A DNA stretch of 19,786 bases from an uncultured Oscillospiraceae bacterium (GTDB taxonomy: Bacteria > Bacillota > Clostridia > Oscillospirales > Oscillospiraceae), in NCBI GenBank assembly GCA_910577915.1, contig CAJTOM010000049.1:1-19786 (forward strand), given 5' to 3'. Positions 7,350 to 14,252 of this stretch are shown one piece after another. The translations under genes and the position numbers were made by a program. The notes under the pieces are model-generated. The model was not told where the DNA came from and searched no databases. It was given only the letters and a program-made list of their open reading frames with translations. Within the stretch, counting starts at the first letter, position 1. The number at the start of each line of letters is the position of its first letter.

Positions 7350-7363
7350 GGCCGTTCCCTCCT

Positions 7364-8419
7364 TCATTCAAAGACCACGCAGGTCATGGACTGGTTGACA
7401 AAGCGGTTGTTGTAGTGCTCGCCATACCCGACAAAGCCCGCGTGACAGCCCAGAGAGGCCATCTCCCGCAGGTAGGTCTGCATATAGTTGTGCTCGGAAA
7501 ACAGCTTGTAACGGAACAGGCAGTTGACGGAGAAGATGGCCGAGCGGCGGGGGAACTCCCGGCAGATCTGGGCGATGGTCTCCCGGGTGATGGCCTGGTA
7601 GTCCCCCAGCTCCAGAAGGATCAGCACGTCGGAGTCGTTGACCTGGCGGAAGCAGGCCAGGGAGTTGCCGTGGACTTCCTTGATGGAGATGATGCAGGTG
7701 TCGTCCCCGTTGATCTTGCCGAAGGGGTTCTGGAAGGTCCGGGTGAGAATCTCCTCGTCCGTCACGTGGAGGATGCTCTTGTACACCTGCTTGGCGGGCT
7801 TCCCGTTCAGGGAGCCCAATATGTAGTTGGAGCGATCCGTGTTGGAGGCGATGAAGCGGTAGTTGCCCAGCTGGTGGTAGATGTTCTCCTTGTAGGTCTT
7901 CACCCGGCCGTTCTGGTTGCGGACCAGGGCGTAGGCCACCGCGTCCTGGTAGACGCGCCCGTTGGCGGAGACCTTCCCCTGGTCGCCGGTGCCGCCTACC
8001 AGGGAGATGCCCCGCTGGCGGAGGGCGGTGTAGATGGTGGTCAGCACGCAGGCGTCGTTGCCGGCGCAGAAGTCGATGCACACCGTGTCGCGGCTGGAGC
8101 CGCCCACCGTCTGCATATCCCGCTCCAGGCGCTGGATGTACTTCACCGGCATGGTGGACACCTGCTCGAGGACGTTGGCGGCGGCGGTGACGCCGTCGGA
8201 AAAGGCAATGATACCCACGCCGTGCTCCACGACGCCGGTCTGGTAGCTCATGCCGATGCATCCGATGCTGGGGATGCCGGGGTAGCGCTTCTCCAGAGCC
8301 TGGACGTGCTCCTCGAATTGGGCGTCGTTGGACAGCAGCATGATAAACTGGGGATTATAGAGACCCTGGAGCGCCTCGTCCAGGCTGCCCCTCTGGCTCA
8401 TACCGTAAAACTGCTTCAC
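7364..8419 (-). CDS. FIST N/C domain sensory protein
   Basis: Protein of 351 residues with a FIST_N region followed by FIST_C. FIST proteins are predicted intracellular sensors, thought to bind small molecules such as amino acids and often found near signal-transduction genes. Supporting segments are the N-terminal CIGMSYQTGVVEHGVGIIAF stretch and the C-terminal end with GCHAGFVGYGEHYNNRFVNQSM, matching the usual FIST_C ending (GFxGYGE then N-Q-S/T). No membrane segment is seen. The start is GTG (8417-8419), supported by GGGAGGGAG about eight bases upstream; the nearest ATG is six codons in and lacks that spacing. The stop region contains the ribosome binding site of the MCP gene, so translation is probably coupled. 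Ligand unknown. Confidence 0.85.
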   Translation of the reverse strand: MKQFYGMSQRGSLDEALQGLYNPQFIMLLSNDAQFEEHVQALEKRYPGIPSIGCIGMSYQTGVVEHGVGIIAFSDGVTAAANVLEQVSTMPVKYIQRLERDMQTVGGSSRDTVCIDFCAGNDACVLTTIYTALRQRGISLVGGTGDQGKVSANGRVYQDAVAYALVRNQNGRVKTYKENIYHQLGNYRFIASNTDRSNYILGSLNGKPAKQVYKSILHVTDEEILTRTFQNPFGKINGDDTCIISIKEVHGNSLACFRQVNDSDVLILLELGDYQAITRETIAQICREFPRRSAIFSVNCLFRYKLFSEHNYMQTYLREMASLGCHAGFVGYGEHYNNRFVNQSMTCVVFE

Positions 8420-8457
8420 GCGATTGTCTCCCTCCCATGTTTTTTACATATTTTCCA

Positions 8458-8486
8458 ATTATACGTGAAAGAGGCCGCCCTGTCAA
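8458..8486 (-). promoter_or_regulatory. Perfect consensus sigma-A promoter of the FIST-MCP operon
   Basis: Read on the minus strand, TTGACA (8486-8481) and TATAAT (8463-8458) are both exact consensus with a 17-base spacer. Transcription would start near 8451, leaving a leader of about 32 bases before the GTG of the FIST gene. Such a promoter should be strong and suggests constitutive or repressor-controlled expression. Confidence 0.92.
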
Positions 8487-8573
8487 CTATGTGCGTTTCA
8501 ATATTTTGCCAAGATTTGGCTGGTATTCCGGCCTCATACGTGCAAATTGCGGAAAAGGGGGCGGGAGGGAGGC

Positions 8574-8606
8574 AAAACAGCGGCGAAGGCCCCGGCCTTC
8601 GCCGCT
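8574..8606 (-). terminator. Intrinsic terminator of the spoIIA operon
   Basis: A 12-bp perfect stem (8579-8590 with 8595-8606), loop CCCG, overlaps the last codon and stop of sigF and is followed on the minus strand by TTTT (plus-strand AAAA, 8574-8577). It separates sigF from the downstream FIST promoter. Confidence 0.78.
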
Positions 8607-9309
8607 ATTTCAGTTCCTGCCGCAGTTTTTCGATGGCCCGCTTCTCCAGGCGGGATACCTGCACCTGGCTCACCCCCAGGATTTTGGCGCATTGCTGCTG
8701 GGTCAGCCCCTTATAGAAGCGCAGCAGGATGGTCCGCTTCTCCCGGTCCGGCAGGGCGTCGATGGCGGCGCGCAGGGCGATGCGCTCCACCAGGTGCTCC
8801 TCCGTGGCGGCGCTGGCCAGGGTGGACTCCAGGGTGAGGCCGTCGGCGTTCTCCTGCTGGAGGCTGTCCGGGGGCGCGGCGGCCAGCTCCGCCACGGCGA
8901 TCTCCTCGGGGGTGAGCCCCGTCTCCGCGCTCAGCTCGGAGAGGACGGGCTCCCGGCCCAGGCGCACCCGCAGGCGCTCCCTGGCGGCGTAGATGCTGAT
9001 GCCCTGCTCCTTGAGGGTGCGGCCCACCTTGATCAGGCCGTTGTCCCGCAGGTGCCGCCGGATCTCCCCGGCGATCTTGGGCACGGCGTAGGTGGAGAAC
9101 TGGGTGCCGTAGCTGACGTCGAAGCCCCGCACCGCCTTGAGAAACCCCAGGCACCCCAGCTGGTAGAGGTCGTCGGGCTCCACGCCCTTGCCGTAGTAGC
9201 GGCGCACCACCGCCCAGATCAGGCCGCTGTTCTCCTCGAGCACCCTGGCCGCCGCCGCCTCGTCCCCCTCCCTGGCCAGGGCCAGCAGGTCCAGGGCGCC
9301 GGCGGTCAC
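8605..9309 (-). CDS. sigF: Forespore RNA polymerase sigma factor SigF
   Basis: Protein of 234 residues of the sigma-70 sporulation subfamily. SigF is the first compartment-specific sigma factor, active in the forespore when released by SpoIIAB. Region 2 covers about residues 25-90 with EPDDLYQLGCLGFLKAVRGFD and GTQFSTYAVPKIAGEIRR. Region 3 follows with KVGRTLKEQG. Region 4 (about 180-232) has ALPDREKRTILLRFYKGLTQ and the HTH SQVQVSRLEKRAIEKL. The start is GTG (9307-9309) overlapping the spoIIAB stop as GTGA. No good Shine-Dalgarno sequence precedes it, so translation probably depends on coupling to spoIIAB. The operon order AA-AB-sigF makes the assignment secure; SigG alone would be a less likely reading. 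Confidence 0.95.
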   Translation of the reverse strand: MTAGALDLLALAREGDEAAAARVLEENSGLIWAVVRRYYGKGVEPDDLYQLGCLGFLKAVRGFDVSYGTQFSTYAVPKIAGEIRRHLRDNGLIKVGRTLKEQGISIYAARERLRVRLGREPVLSELSAETGLTPEEIAVAELAAAPPDSLQQENADGLTLESTLASAATEEHLVERIALRAAIDALPDREKRTILLRFYKGLTQQQCAKILGVSQVQVSRLEKRAIEKLRQELK

Positions 9310-9752
9310 TGGAGGGGCCGGCGGGGCTGGATGCGCCGGCGCATGGTCACCCGGGTGCCGCGGCCCTGCTGGGAGCGGACCGAGAGGCGGTCCATGAAGC
9401 TCTCCATGATGGTGAAGCCCATGCCGCTGCGCTCCTCGCCGCCGGTGGTGTAGAGGGGCTGGCGGGCCCGCTCCACGTCCTCGATGCCCCGGCCCCAGTC
9501 CCGCACCACGATCTCCAGCACGTCCCCGTCCAGGACGCGGGCCTTGACGGAGACCCTGCCCAGGGTGTCCGGGTAGGCGTGGACGATGGCGTTGGTCACC
9601 GCCTCGCTGACGGCGGTCTTGATGTCCCCCAGCTCCTCCAGGGTGGGGTCCAGCTGGGCGGCAAAGCAGGCCACCGCCCCCCGGGCGAAGGCCTCGTTGG
9701 CGCTGCGGCTGAGAAACTCCAGAGCTATGTAATTCGTGCTTTTTGTCCTCAT
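9306..9752 (-). CDS. spoIIAB: Anti-sigma F factor SpoIIAB, serine kinase
   Basis: Protein of 148 residues of the GHKL ATPase/kinase fold. SpoIIAB holds SigF inactive and phosphorylates SpoIIAA. The N box EAVTNAIVHAYP (Glu50, Asn54), the G1 box DWGRGIED (residues 85-92) and the G2 box GMGFTIM (110-116) are intact, so ATP binding should be normal. The C-terminus is arginine-rich (RRRIQPRRPLQ). The ATG at 9752 has GAGGTG about seven bases upstream. It starts 18 bases after the spoIIAA stop and overlaps sigF by four bases. Confidence 0.96.
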   Translation of the reverse strand: MRTKSTNYIALEFLSRSANEAFARGAVACFAAQLDPTLEELGDIKTAVSEAVTNAIVHAYPDTLGRVSVKARVLDGDVLEIVVRDWGRGIEDVERARQPLYTTGGEERSGMGFTIMESFMDRLSVRSQQGRGTRVTMRRRIQPRRPLQ

Positions 9753-9770
9753 GTCACACCTCGACTTTCT

Positions 9771-10076
9771 TCAGATCAGATCCACATACCGGCTCAGCCC
9801 GGCCGTCTCCAGCACCCGGGCTGCCTGCCGGGGGATGTTCACCACCATCAGCGTCCCCGACAGGGCCTCCATCCGCCGCTTGGCCCGCAGCACCACCGCG
9901 ATGCCGGAGCTGTCCATGAAGGACAGCTCCCCCAGATCCAGCAGCGTCCGGGCGGGCAGGACCTGCTCGAGCAGGCGGTCGATGGACTCCATCAGCTCCC
10001 TGGCCGCGTGGTGGTCCAGCTCGCCGGAGAGGGTGATGGTCAGCTGGCGGTTTTCCGCCTTGTACTTCATCTCCAT
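9771..10076 (-). CDS. spoIIAA: Anti-anti-sigma factor SpoIIAA
   Basis: STAS-domain protein of 101 residues. When dephosphorylated by SpoIIE it binds SpoIIAB and frees SigF. The phosphorylation site is in SFMDSSGIAVV, with Ser57 equivalent to Ser58 of B. subtilis. The N-terminal strand YKAENRQLTITLSGELDH and the C-terminal LETAGLSRYVDL fit the fold. The ATG has AAAGGAG seven bases upstream. It is the first gene of the spoIIA operon, whose promoter lies about 75 bases upstream. Confidence 0.96.
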   Translation of the reverse strand: MEMKYKAENRQLTITLSGELDHHAARELMESIDRLLEQVLPARTLLDLGELSFMDSSGIAVVLRAKRRMEALSGTLMVVNIPRQAARVLETAGLSRYVDLI

Positions 10077-10152
10077 GGCTTGTCTCCTTTGTGGACAGAT
10101 TGCGGGGCTCGTCCCCTCTCAGGACATGGCTGCGAGCGGTCCGCCTGCCGTC

Positions 10153-10187
10153 ATTATAGAGCGCAGCCCCGGCGGGTTTTTGTCGAA
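10153..10187 (-). promoter_or_regulatory. spoIIA promoter with Spo0A box and 22-bp spacer
   Basis: Read on the minus strand, a perfect TATAAT (10158-10153) is preceded by TCGACA (10186-10181) with a 22-base spacer. The -35-like element lies inside TGTCGAA on the plus strand (10181-10187), an exact match to the Spo0A box TGNCGAA. Transcription would start near 10146, about 70 bases before the spoIIAA ATG. B. subtilis spoIIG has a sigma-A, Spo0A-activated promoter with the same 22-bp spacing. I see no convincing sigma-H promoter here. Confidence 0.65.
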
Positions 10188-10293
10188 AGGAGGGGGCGGA
10201 GGAAAAATTCCCCGCACTTTTTCAAGGCGGGGGGCGAAATTCCTGCGGCGTAGATAAATATGCAGAAGATCTGTCGTTTTTTTTCACAGCTTA

Positions 10294-10322
10294 TTGACTT
10301 CATCGAATAAAAGTGATAGAGT
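10294..10322 (+). promoter_or_regulatory. Probable promoter of the paaK-ACT-aminotransferase operon
   Basis: TTGACT (10294-10299) and TAGAGT (10317-10322) are 17 bases apart, inside an AT-rich island. The -10 has two mismatches. The remaining bases of the 305-base spoIIAA-paaK interval (10077-10381) hold the spoIIA promoter and Spo0A box on the other strand. I see no further gene in it. Confidence 0.6.
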
Positions 10323-10381
10323 ATACAGGAAAATCCGGTCCAGACGGCCTGATTCATACAAAAAGCCAAGGAGACCATCTA

Positions 10382-11680
10382 ATGGAGCGTTACTATCAGC
10401 CTGAAATTGAGTGCGCCTCGCGGGAGCAGATCCTGGCGTGGCAGAACGAGCGCCTGGTCAAGCAGGTCCGGCATGTGTGGGAGAACGTACCCTACTACCG
10501 CCGGAAGATGGAGGAGAAGGGGGTGGCCCCGGAGGATATTCGGGGGGTGGAGGACCTGCACAGGCTGCCCTTCCTCACCAAGGACGACCTGCGGGAGGCC
10601 TACCCCTACGGCCTGCTGGCGAAGCCCCTGGCGGACTGCGTGCGCATCCAGTCCACCTCCGGTACCACCGGCCGGCGGGTGGTGGCCTTTTACACCCAGC
10701 ACGATGTGGACCTGTGGGAGGACTGCTGCGCCCGGGCCGTCATGGCCGCCGGCGGCACCAGCGAGGATGTGTGCCACGTCAGCTACGGCTACGGCCTGTT
10801 TACCGGCGGGCCCGGCCTCAACGGGGGCAGCCACAAGGTGGGCTGCCTGACGCTGCCCATGTCCTCGGGCAACACCGACCGGCAACTGCAGTTTATGGTG
10901 GATTTGGGCTCCACCATCCTGTGCTGCACCCCCTCCTACGCCGCCTACCTGGCCGAGAGCATCCACGAGCGGGGGCTGCGGGACCAGATCAGGCTGAAGG
11001 CCGGCATTTTCGGCGCGGAGGCCTGGAGCGAGGAGATGCGCCGGGACATCGAGGCGAAGCTGGGCATCAAGGCCTACGACATCTACGGCCTCACCGAGAC
11101 CAGCGGGCCGGGGGTGGCCTTCGAGTGCTCCGCGCAGACGGGGATGCATATCAATGAGGACCACTTCATCGCCGAGATCATCGACCCCGACACCGGCGAG
11201 GTGCTGCCCGAGGGGACCAAGGGGGAGCTGGTGTTCTCCTCCATCACCAAGGAGGCCTTCCCCCTGCTGCGCTACCGCACCAGGGACATCTGTGTGCTCA
11301 CCCGGGAGAAGTGCGCCTGCGGCCGGACCCATGTGAAGATGTGCAAGCCCATGGGCCGCAGCGACGACATGCTGATCGTCAAGGGCGTGAATGTCTTCCC
11401 GTCCCAGATCGAGACGGTGCTGCTGGAGCAGGGCTACCCCGCCAACTACCAGATCATCGTGGACCGGGTGAACAACTCCGACACCCTGGAGGTCATGGTG
11501 GAGATGACTCCGGAGAACTTCTCCGACAGCCTGGGCGCCATCACAGAGATGGAGAAGGGCCTGGTGGCGGCGCTCAAGGCCATGCTGGGCATCTACGCCA
11601 AAGTGCGCCTGGTGGCCCCCAAGACCATCGCCCGCAGCGAGGGCAAGGCCGTCAGAGTCATCGACAAGCGCAAAATCTGA
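10382..11680 (+). CDS. Phenylacetate-CoA ligase family (PaaK-like) AMP-forming CoA ligase
   Basis: Protein of 432 residues, the normal length for PaaK-type ligases, which turn an aryl acid such as phenylacetate plus ATP and CoA into the acyl-CoA in the cytoplasm. The ATP-binding loop STSGTTG is at 91-97. YGLTETSG is at about 235-242. A Cys pair in CACGRT, typical of this family, precedes GRSDDMLIVKGVNVFPSQIE (about 325-344). A Lys-containing tail (SEGKAVRVIDKRKI) ends the protein. ATG 10382 is supported by AAGGAG (10368-10373) eight bases upstream. It leads a three-gene operon with a tandem-ACT protein and an aminotransferase, a setting that fits aromatic amino acid catabolism. No indolepyruvate:ferredoxin oxidoreductase, the frequent partner, is present. 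The exact acid is unknown, so I give no gene symbol. Confidence 0.88.
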   Translation: MERYYQPEIECASREQILAWQNERLVKQVRHVWENVPYYRRKMEEKGVAPEDIRGVEDLHRLPFLTKDDLREAYPYGLLAKPLADCVRIQSTSGTTGRRVVAFYTQHDVDLWEDCCARAVMAAGGTSEDVCHVSYGYGLFTGGPGLNGGSHKVGCLTLPMSSGNTDRQLQFMVDLGSTILCCTPSYAAYLAESIHERGLRDQIRLKAGIFGAEAWSEEMRRDIEAKLGIKAYDIYGLTETSGPGVAFECSAQTGMHINEDHFIAEIIDPDTGEVLPEGTKGELVFSSITKEAFPLLRYRTRDICVLTREKCACGRTHVKMCKPMGRSDDMLIVKGVNVFPSQIETVLLEQGYPANYQIIVDRVNNSDTLEVMVEMTPENFSDSLGAITEMEKGLVAALKAMLGIYAKVRLVAPKTIARSEGKAVRVIDKRKI

Positions 11681-11714
11681 ATATTTTCATCCAATTTTGA
11701 GAGGAGCAGTCAAC

Positions 11715-12110
11715 ATGACAATCGTGCAGCTATCTGTATTTCTGGAGAACCGGGCCGGCCAGCTGTCCAGCGTGACGGAGCTTCTGGCCCAGAACAGCGT
11801 GGACATGCAGGCCCTCAACATCGCGGAGACCGCGGACTACGGGGTGCTGCGGCTGATTGTGGACGCCCCCCTGAAGGCGGCGGCTCTGCTCAGGGAGCAG
11901 GGCTTCATCGTCCGGGAGACCCCGGTGGTGCAGGCTCCGGTCCCCGACAGGCCGGGCGGGCTGAACTGCGTTTTGCGGACCATCGCAGAGGCGGAGATTG
12001 ACATTGAGTACATGTACTCCGTGCTGGGACAGCGCAACGGCCTGGCCTACATGGTCTTCCGGGTGGCCGACGTGGAGCGGCTGGACGCCGTGCTGTCCGG
12101 GGTGGTCTGA
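11715..12110 (+). CDS. Tandem ACT-domain protein, probable amino-acid sensor
   Basis: Small cytoplasmic protein of 131 residues made of two ACT domains. The first begins TIVQLSVFLENRAGQLSSVT and the second around residue 70 with the PVPDRPGGLNCVLRTI segment, both with the ligand-binding N/P-x-x-G turn (ENRAGQL, PDRPGGL). ACT domains usually bind amino acids and act as allosteric regulators. There is no DNA-binding or enzyme domain, so it probably regulates a partner protein. ATG 11715 is supported by GAGGAG (11701-11706), eight bases upstream. It lies 34 bases after the ligase gene and 75 before the aminotransferase. A role in sensing an aromatic amino acid is inference from that context. Confidence 0.87.
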   Translation: MTIVQLSVFLENRAGQLSSVTELLAQNSVDMQALNIAETADYGVLRLIVDAPLKAAALLREQGFIVRETPVVQAPVPDRPGGLNCVLRTIAEAEIDIEYMYSVLGQRNGLAYMVFRVADVERLDAVLSGVV

Positions 12111-12185
12111 GCGCCTGGCTCCGATCTCCCCGCGCGCGCAGGGCTTTGCGGGAAAACGCTATCATCATAAAGGACGGATTTTACC

Positions 12186-13352
12186 ATGCAGGAAATGAGC
12201 AGAAAGAACCGACTCTTCACCGACTCCGTCATCCGCCGGATGACGAGGATCGCCATTAACGTGGGGGCCATCAATCTGGCCCAGGGCTTCCCCGACTTCG
12301 ATCCCCCCCAGGCCATGATGGACCGGCTGGCGGAGGTCAGCCGCTTGGGGCCCCACCAGTACCCCATCACCATGGGGGCCCCCAACTTCCGCCAGGCACT
12401 GGCCCGGAAGTGCGGCCGGTTCATGGGCCGCACCCTGGACCCGGATACGGAGATCGTGGTGACCATCGGCTCCACCGAGGCCATGGTGGACACCATCTTC
12501 GCCCTGACCAATCCGGGGGACAAGATCATCCTCTTCTCCCCCTATTTCGAGAACTACCACGCCCAGGCCATCCTGGCGGACTGCGAGCCCGTCTACGTGC
12601 CCCTGGTCCCCCCGGCCTTCGGCTTTGACCCCGACGTGCTGGAGGACGCCTTCCGGCAGGGGGCCAAGGCGATTCTGATCTGCAACCCCTCCAACCCCAG
12701 CGGCAAGGTGTTCACCTATGACGAGCTCAAGCTCATCGCCGATCTGTGCGTCAAGTACGACGTGTACGCCATCATGGACGAGGTGTATGAGCACATCATC
12801 TACGACGGCCACAAGCACACCTACATGAACGCCCTCCCCGGCATGTGGGAGCGGACGGTGAGCTGCTCCAGCCTCTCCAAGACCTACTCCGTCACCGGCT
12901 GGCGGCTGGGTTACGCCATCGCCCCCCAGCCCATCATGGACCGGATCAAGCAGTACCACGATTTCAACACCGTGGGCGCGCCCTCGCCCCTGATGGAGGC
13001 CGCCGTGGTGGGCCTGGATATGCCGGACAGCTACTATGAGGAGTTCGGGGCCCACTACGCCCACATGAAGAAGCTGTTCACCGACGGACTGAAGAACATC
13101 GGCATCCCCTTCACTGACCCCCAGGGGGCCTACTTCGTGCTGGCCAACATCGGGCCCTACCTGAAGAAGGGGCAGACGGACGTGGACTTCTGCGAGGAGA
13201 TGGCCCGGAAGGTGGGGGTGGCCTGTGTCCCCGGCACGTCCTTCTTCAAGGAGAACGTCAACGATATTGTCCGGGTCCACTTCGCAAAGAAAGACGAGAC
13301 CCTGCTGGAGGCCCTGGACCGGCTGTCCCACATCCGGGAGAAGATGGCCTGA
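12186..13352 (+). CDS. PLP-dependent aminotransferase, class I/II
   Basis: Fold-type I aminotransferase of 388 residues, full length for the family. Motifs include NVGAINLAQGFPDFDPP near the N-terminus, the cofactor segment GSTEAMVDTIFAL, NPSNPSGKVF, and the PLP Lys232 in SSLSKTYSVTGWRLGYA; the substrate-carboxylate Arg is probably near the C-terminus (IVRVHFAK). The sequence resembles the kynurenine / glutamine aminotransferase and methionine-type subgroup, several of which accept aromatic amino acids. It would convert an amino acid and a keto acid in the cytoplasm. AAAGGA (12169-12174) precedes ATG 12186 by 11 bases. A second ATG at 12195 is possible. It ends the operon before a bidirectional terminator. 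The substrate is not determinable from sequence. Confidence 0.88.
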   Translation: MQEMSRKNRLFTDSVIRRMTRIAINVGAINLAQGFPDFDPPQAMMDRLAEVSRLGPHQYPITMGAPNFRQALARKCGRFMGRTLDPDTEIVVTIGSTEAMVDTIFALTNPGDKIILFSPYFENYHAQAILADCEPVYVPLVPPAFGFDPDVLEDAFRQGAKAILICNPSNPSGKVFTYDELKLIADLCVKYDVYAIMDEVYEHIIYDGHKHTYMNALPGMWERTVSCSSLSKTYSVTGWRLGYAIAPQPIMDRIKQYHDFNTVGAPSPLMEAAVVGLDMPDSYYEEFGAHYAHMKKLFTDGLKNIGIPFTDPQGAYFVLANIGPYLKKGQTDVDFCEEMARKVGVACVPGTSFFKENVNDIVRVHFAKKDETLLEALDRLSHIREKMA

Positions 13353-13370
13353 AAAGGGATATATGCATGA

Positions 13371-13407
13371 AAAAACCGGCCGGAGTCCTGGGGCTCCGGC
13401 CGGTTTT
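13371..13407. terminator. Bidirectional terminator between aminotransferase and SDR genes
   Basis: A perfect 14-bp stem (13372-13385 with 13394-13407) with an 8-base loop has TTTT on the plus strand and a run of Ts on the minus strand (plus-strand A-run before CCGGCC). It lies 18 bases after the aminotransferase stop and 21 bases after the SDR stop. Confidence 0.9.
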
Positions 13408-13428
13408 CGGCGCTGTGGGAGGTGGGGG

Positions 13429-14172
13429 TCAGCTTCTGGCCTGGCCGGCCACGTGGAGAATCTCGCCGGTGATATAGGAGGCGGCGTCGCTGGCCAGGAA
13501 GAGGAAGGCGCCGGCCAGGTCCTCCGGTTCGCCGATGCGGCGCAGGGGAATCTGGCTAATCAGGGGGGCGATGACCTCCTGGGGCACTTTCTGCATCATG
13601 TCCGTGTTGGTGATGCCGGGGGCCACGGCGTTGACCCGGATGCCCTGGGGGCCCAGCTCCCGGGCCAGGGAGAGGGTCATGCCGTTGATGGCGGCCTTGC
13701 TGGCGGGGTAGGCCACGCCCTTGGGCTGGCCGTAGCGGCTGACCATGCTGCTGGTGTTGAGGATGCAGCCGGCGCCCTGGGCGGCCATGGCGTCGTAGAC
13801 GGCGCGGACGCAGTAGAAGACCGCGTCCACGTTCAGGGCCATCACCCGCCGGAACAGCTCCGGGGTGTAGTCCGAGAGGGGCTCGGAGGAGGACACGCCG
13901 GCGTTGTTCACTAGGATGTCGATGCGCCCGTACCGCTCCCGGACGCCGTCGAAGGCGGCCTTTACAGAGGCGTAGTCCGTCAGGTCCGGGGCGATGCCCT
14001 CCACGGGCCAATCGGGGTGCTCCGCCTTCAGCTGGGCCACCGCGCGGTCCGCCGTCTCCTGGCGGGAGCCGCAGAGGACGACGGAGGCGCGGTTCTCCAG
14101 ATATTTTTTTACGACGGCGTACCCGATGCCGCGGGTGCCGCCGGTGACGATGGCGACCTTGTTGTTGAGCAT
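13429..14172 (-). CDS. Short-chain dehydrogenase/reductase (FabG-like)
   Basis: Classical SDR of 247 residues. The cofactor-binding motif TGGTRGIG is at 10-17, NNAG at 89-92, and the catalytic set is Ser142, Tyr155 and Lys159 (YPASK). SR at residues 36-37, after the second strand, and Arg14 suggest NADP(H). The C-terminus has RVNAVAPG and ITGEILHVAG, typical of 3-oxoacyl-ACP reductases, but this family covers many ketone and alcohol substrates. The ATG has AAGGAGG (plus-strand 14181-14187) eight bases upstream. It follows ackA by 80 bases on the same strand, with a strand-specific hairpin between. No fatty acid synthesis genes flank it, so FabG function is not assured. Confidence 0.85.
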   Translation of the reverse strand: MLNNKVAIVTGGTRGIGYAVVKKYLENRASVVLCGSRQETADRAVAQLKAEHPDWPVEGIAPDLTDYASVKAAFDGVRERYGRIDILVNNAGVSSSEPLSDYTPELFRRVMALNVDAVFYCVRAVYDAMAAQGAGCILNTSSMVSRYGQPKGVAYPASKAAINGMTLSLARELGPQGIRVNAVAPGITNTDMMQKVPQEVIAPLISQIPLRRIGEPEDLAGAFLFLASDAASYITGEILHVAGQARS

Positions 14173-14205
14173 GGTGGATTCCTCCTTTTTTATTGGTAAG
14201 TATAT

Positions 14206-14241
14206 GCCGCCCCGCCCCCGGTTATCAGGGGACGGGACGGC
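14206..14241 (-). terminator. Minus-strand RNA hairpin between ackA and the SDR gene
   Basis: On the minus-strand transcript, 14 positions pair without interruption (14228-14241 with 14206-14219, loop of 8), two of them as G-U wobbles. On the plus strand these two become C-A mismatches, so only the minus-strand RNA folds fully. No T-tract follows, so it may be a weak terminator, attenuator or RNA-stability element for the ackA transcript. Confidence 0.5.
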
Positions 14242-14252
14242 AGGGGAAATTT

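Noticed and set aside
7415..8716. Long plus-strand open frames opposite the FIST gene and spoIIA operon
   Set aside because: They are antisense shadows produced by high GC content. The minus-strand genes have recognised domains, promoters and ribosome binding sites.
10077..10152. A sigma-H promoter for spoIIA, expected from B. subtilis
   Set aside because: I looked for AGGA-type -35 and GAAT-type -10 pairs with suitable spacing upstream of spoIIAA and found none convincing; a sigma-A -10 with a Spo0A box fits better.
12165..13331. A 388-codon minus-strand open frame opposite the aminotransferase
   Set aside because: It is a shadow of a gene with clear catalytic motifs; no motif or start signal is visible in it.
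14173..14205. A separate promoter for the SDR gene
   Set aside because: TATACT is present near 14200 on the minus strand, but the hexamer 17 bases upstream (TGATAA) matches the -35 consensus poorly.
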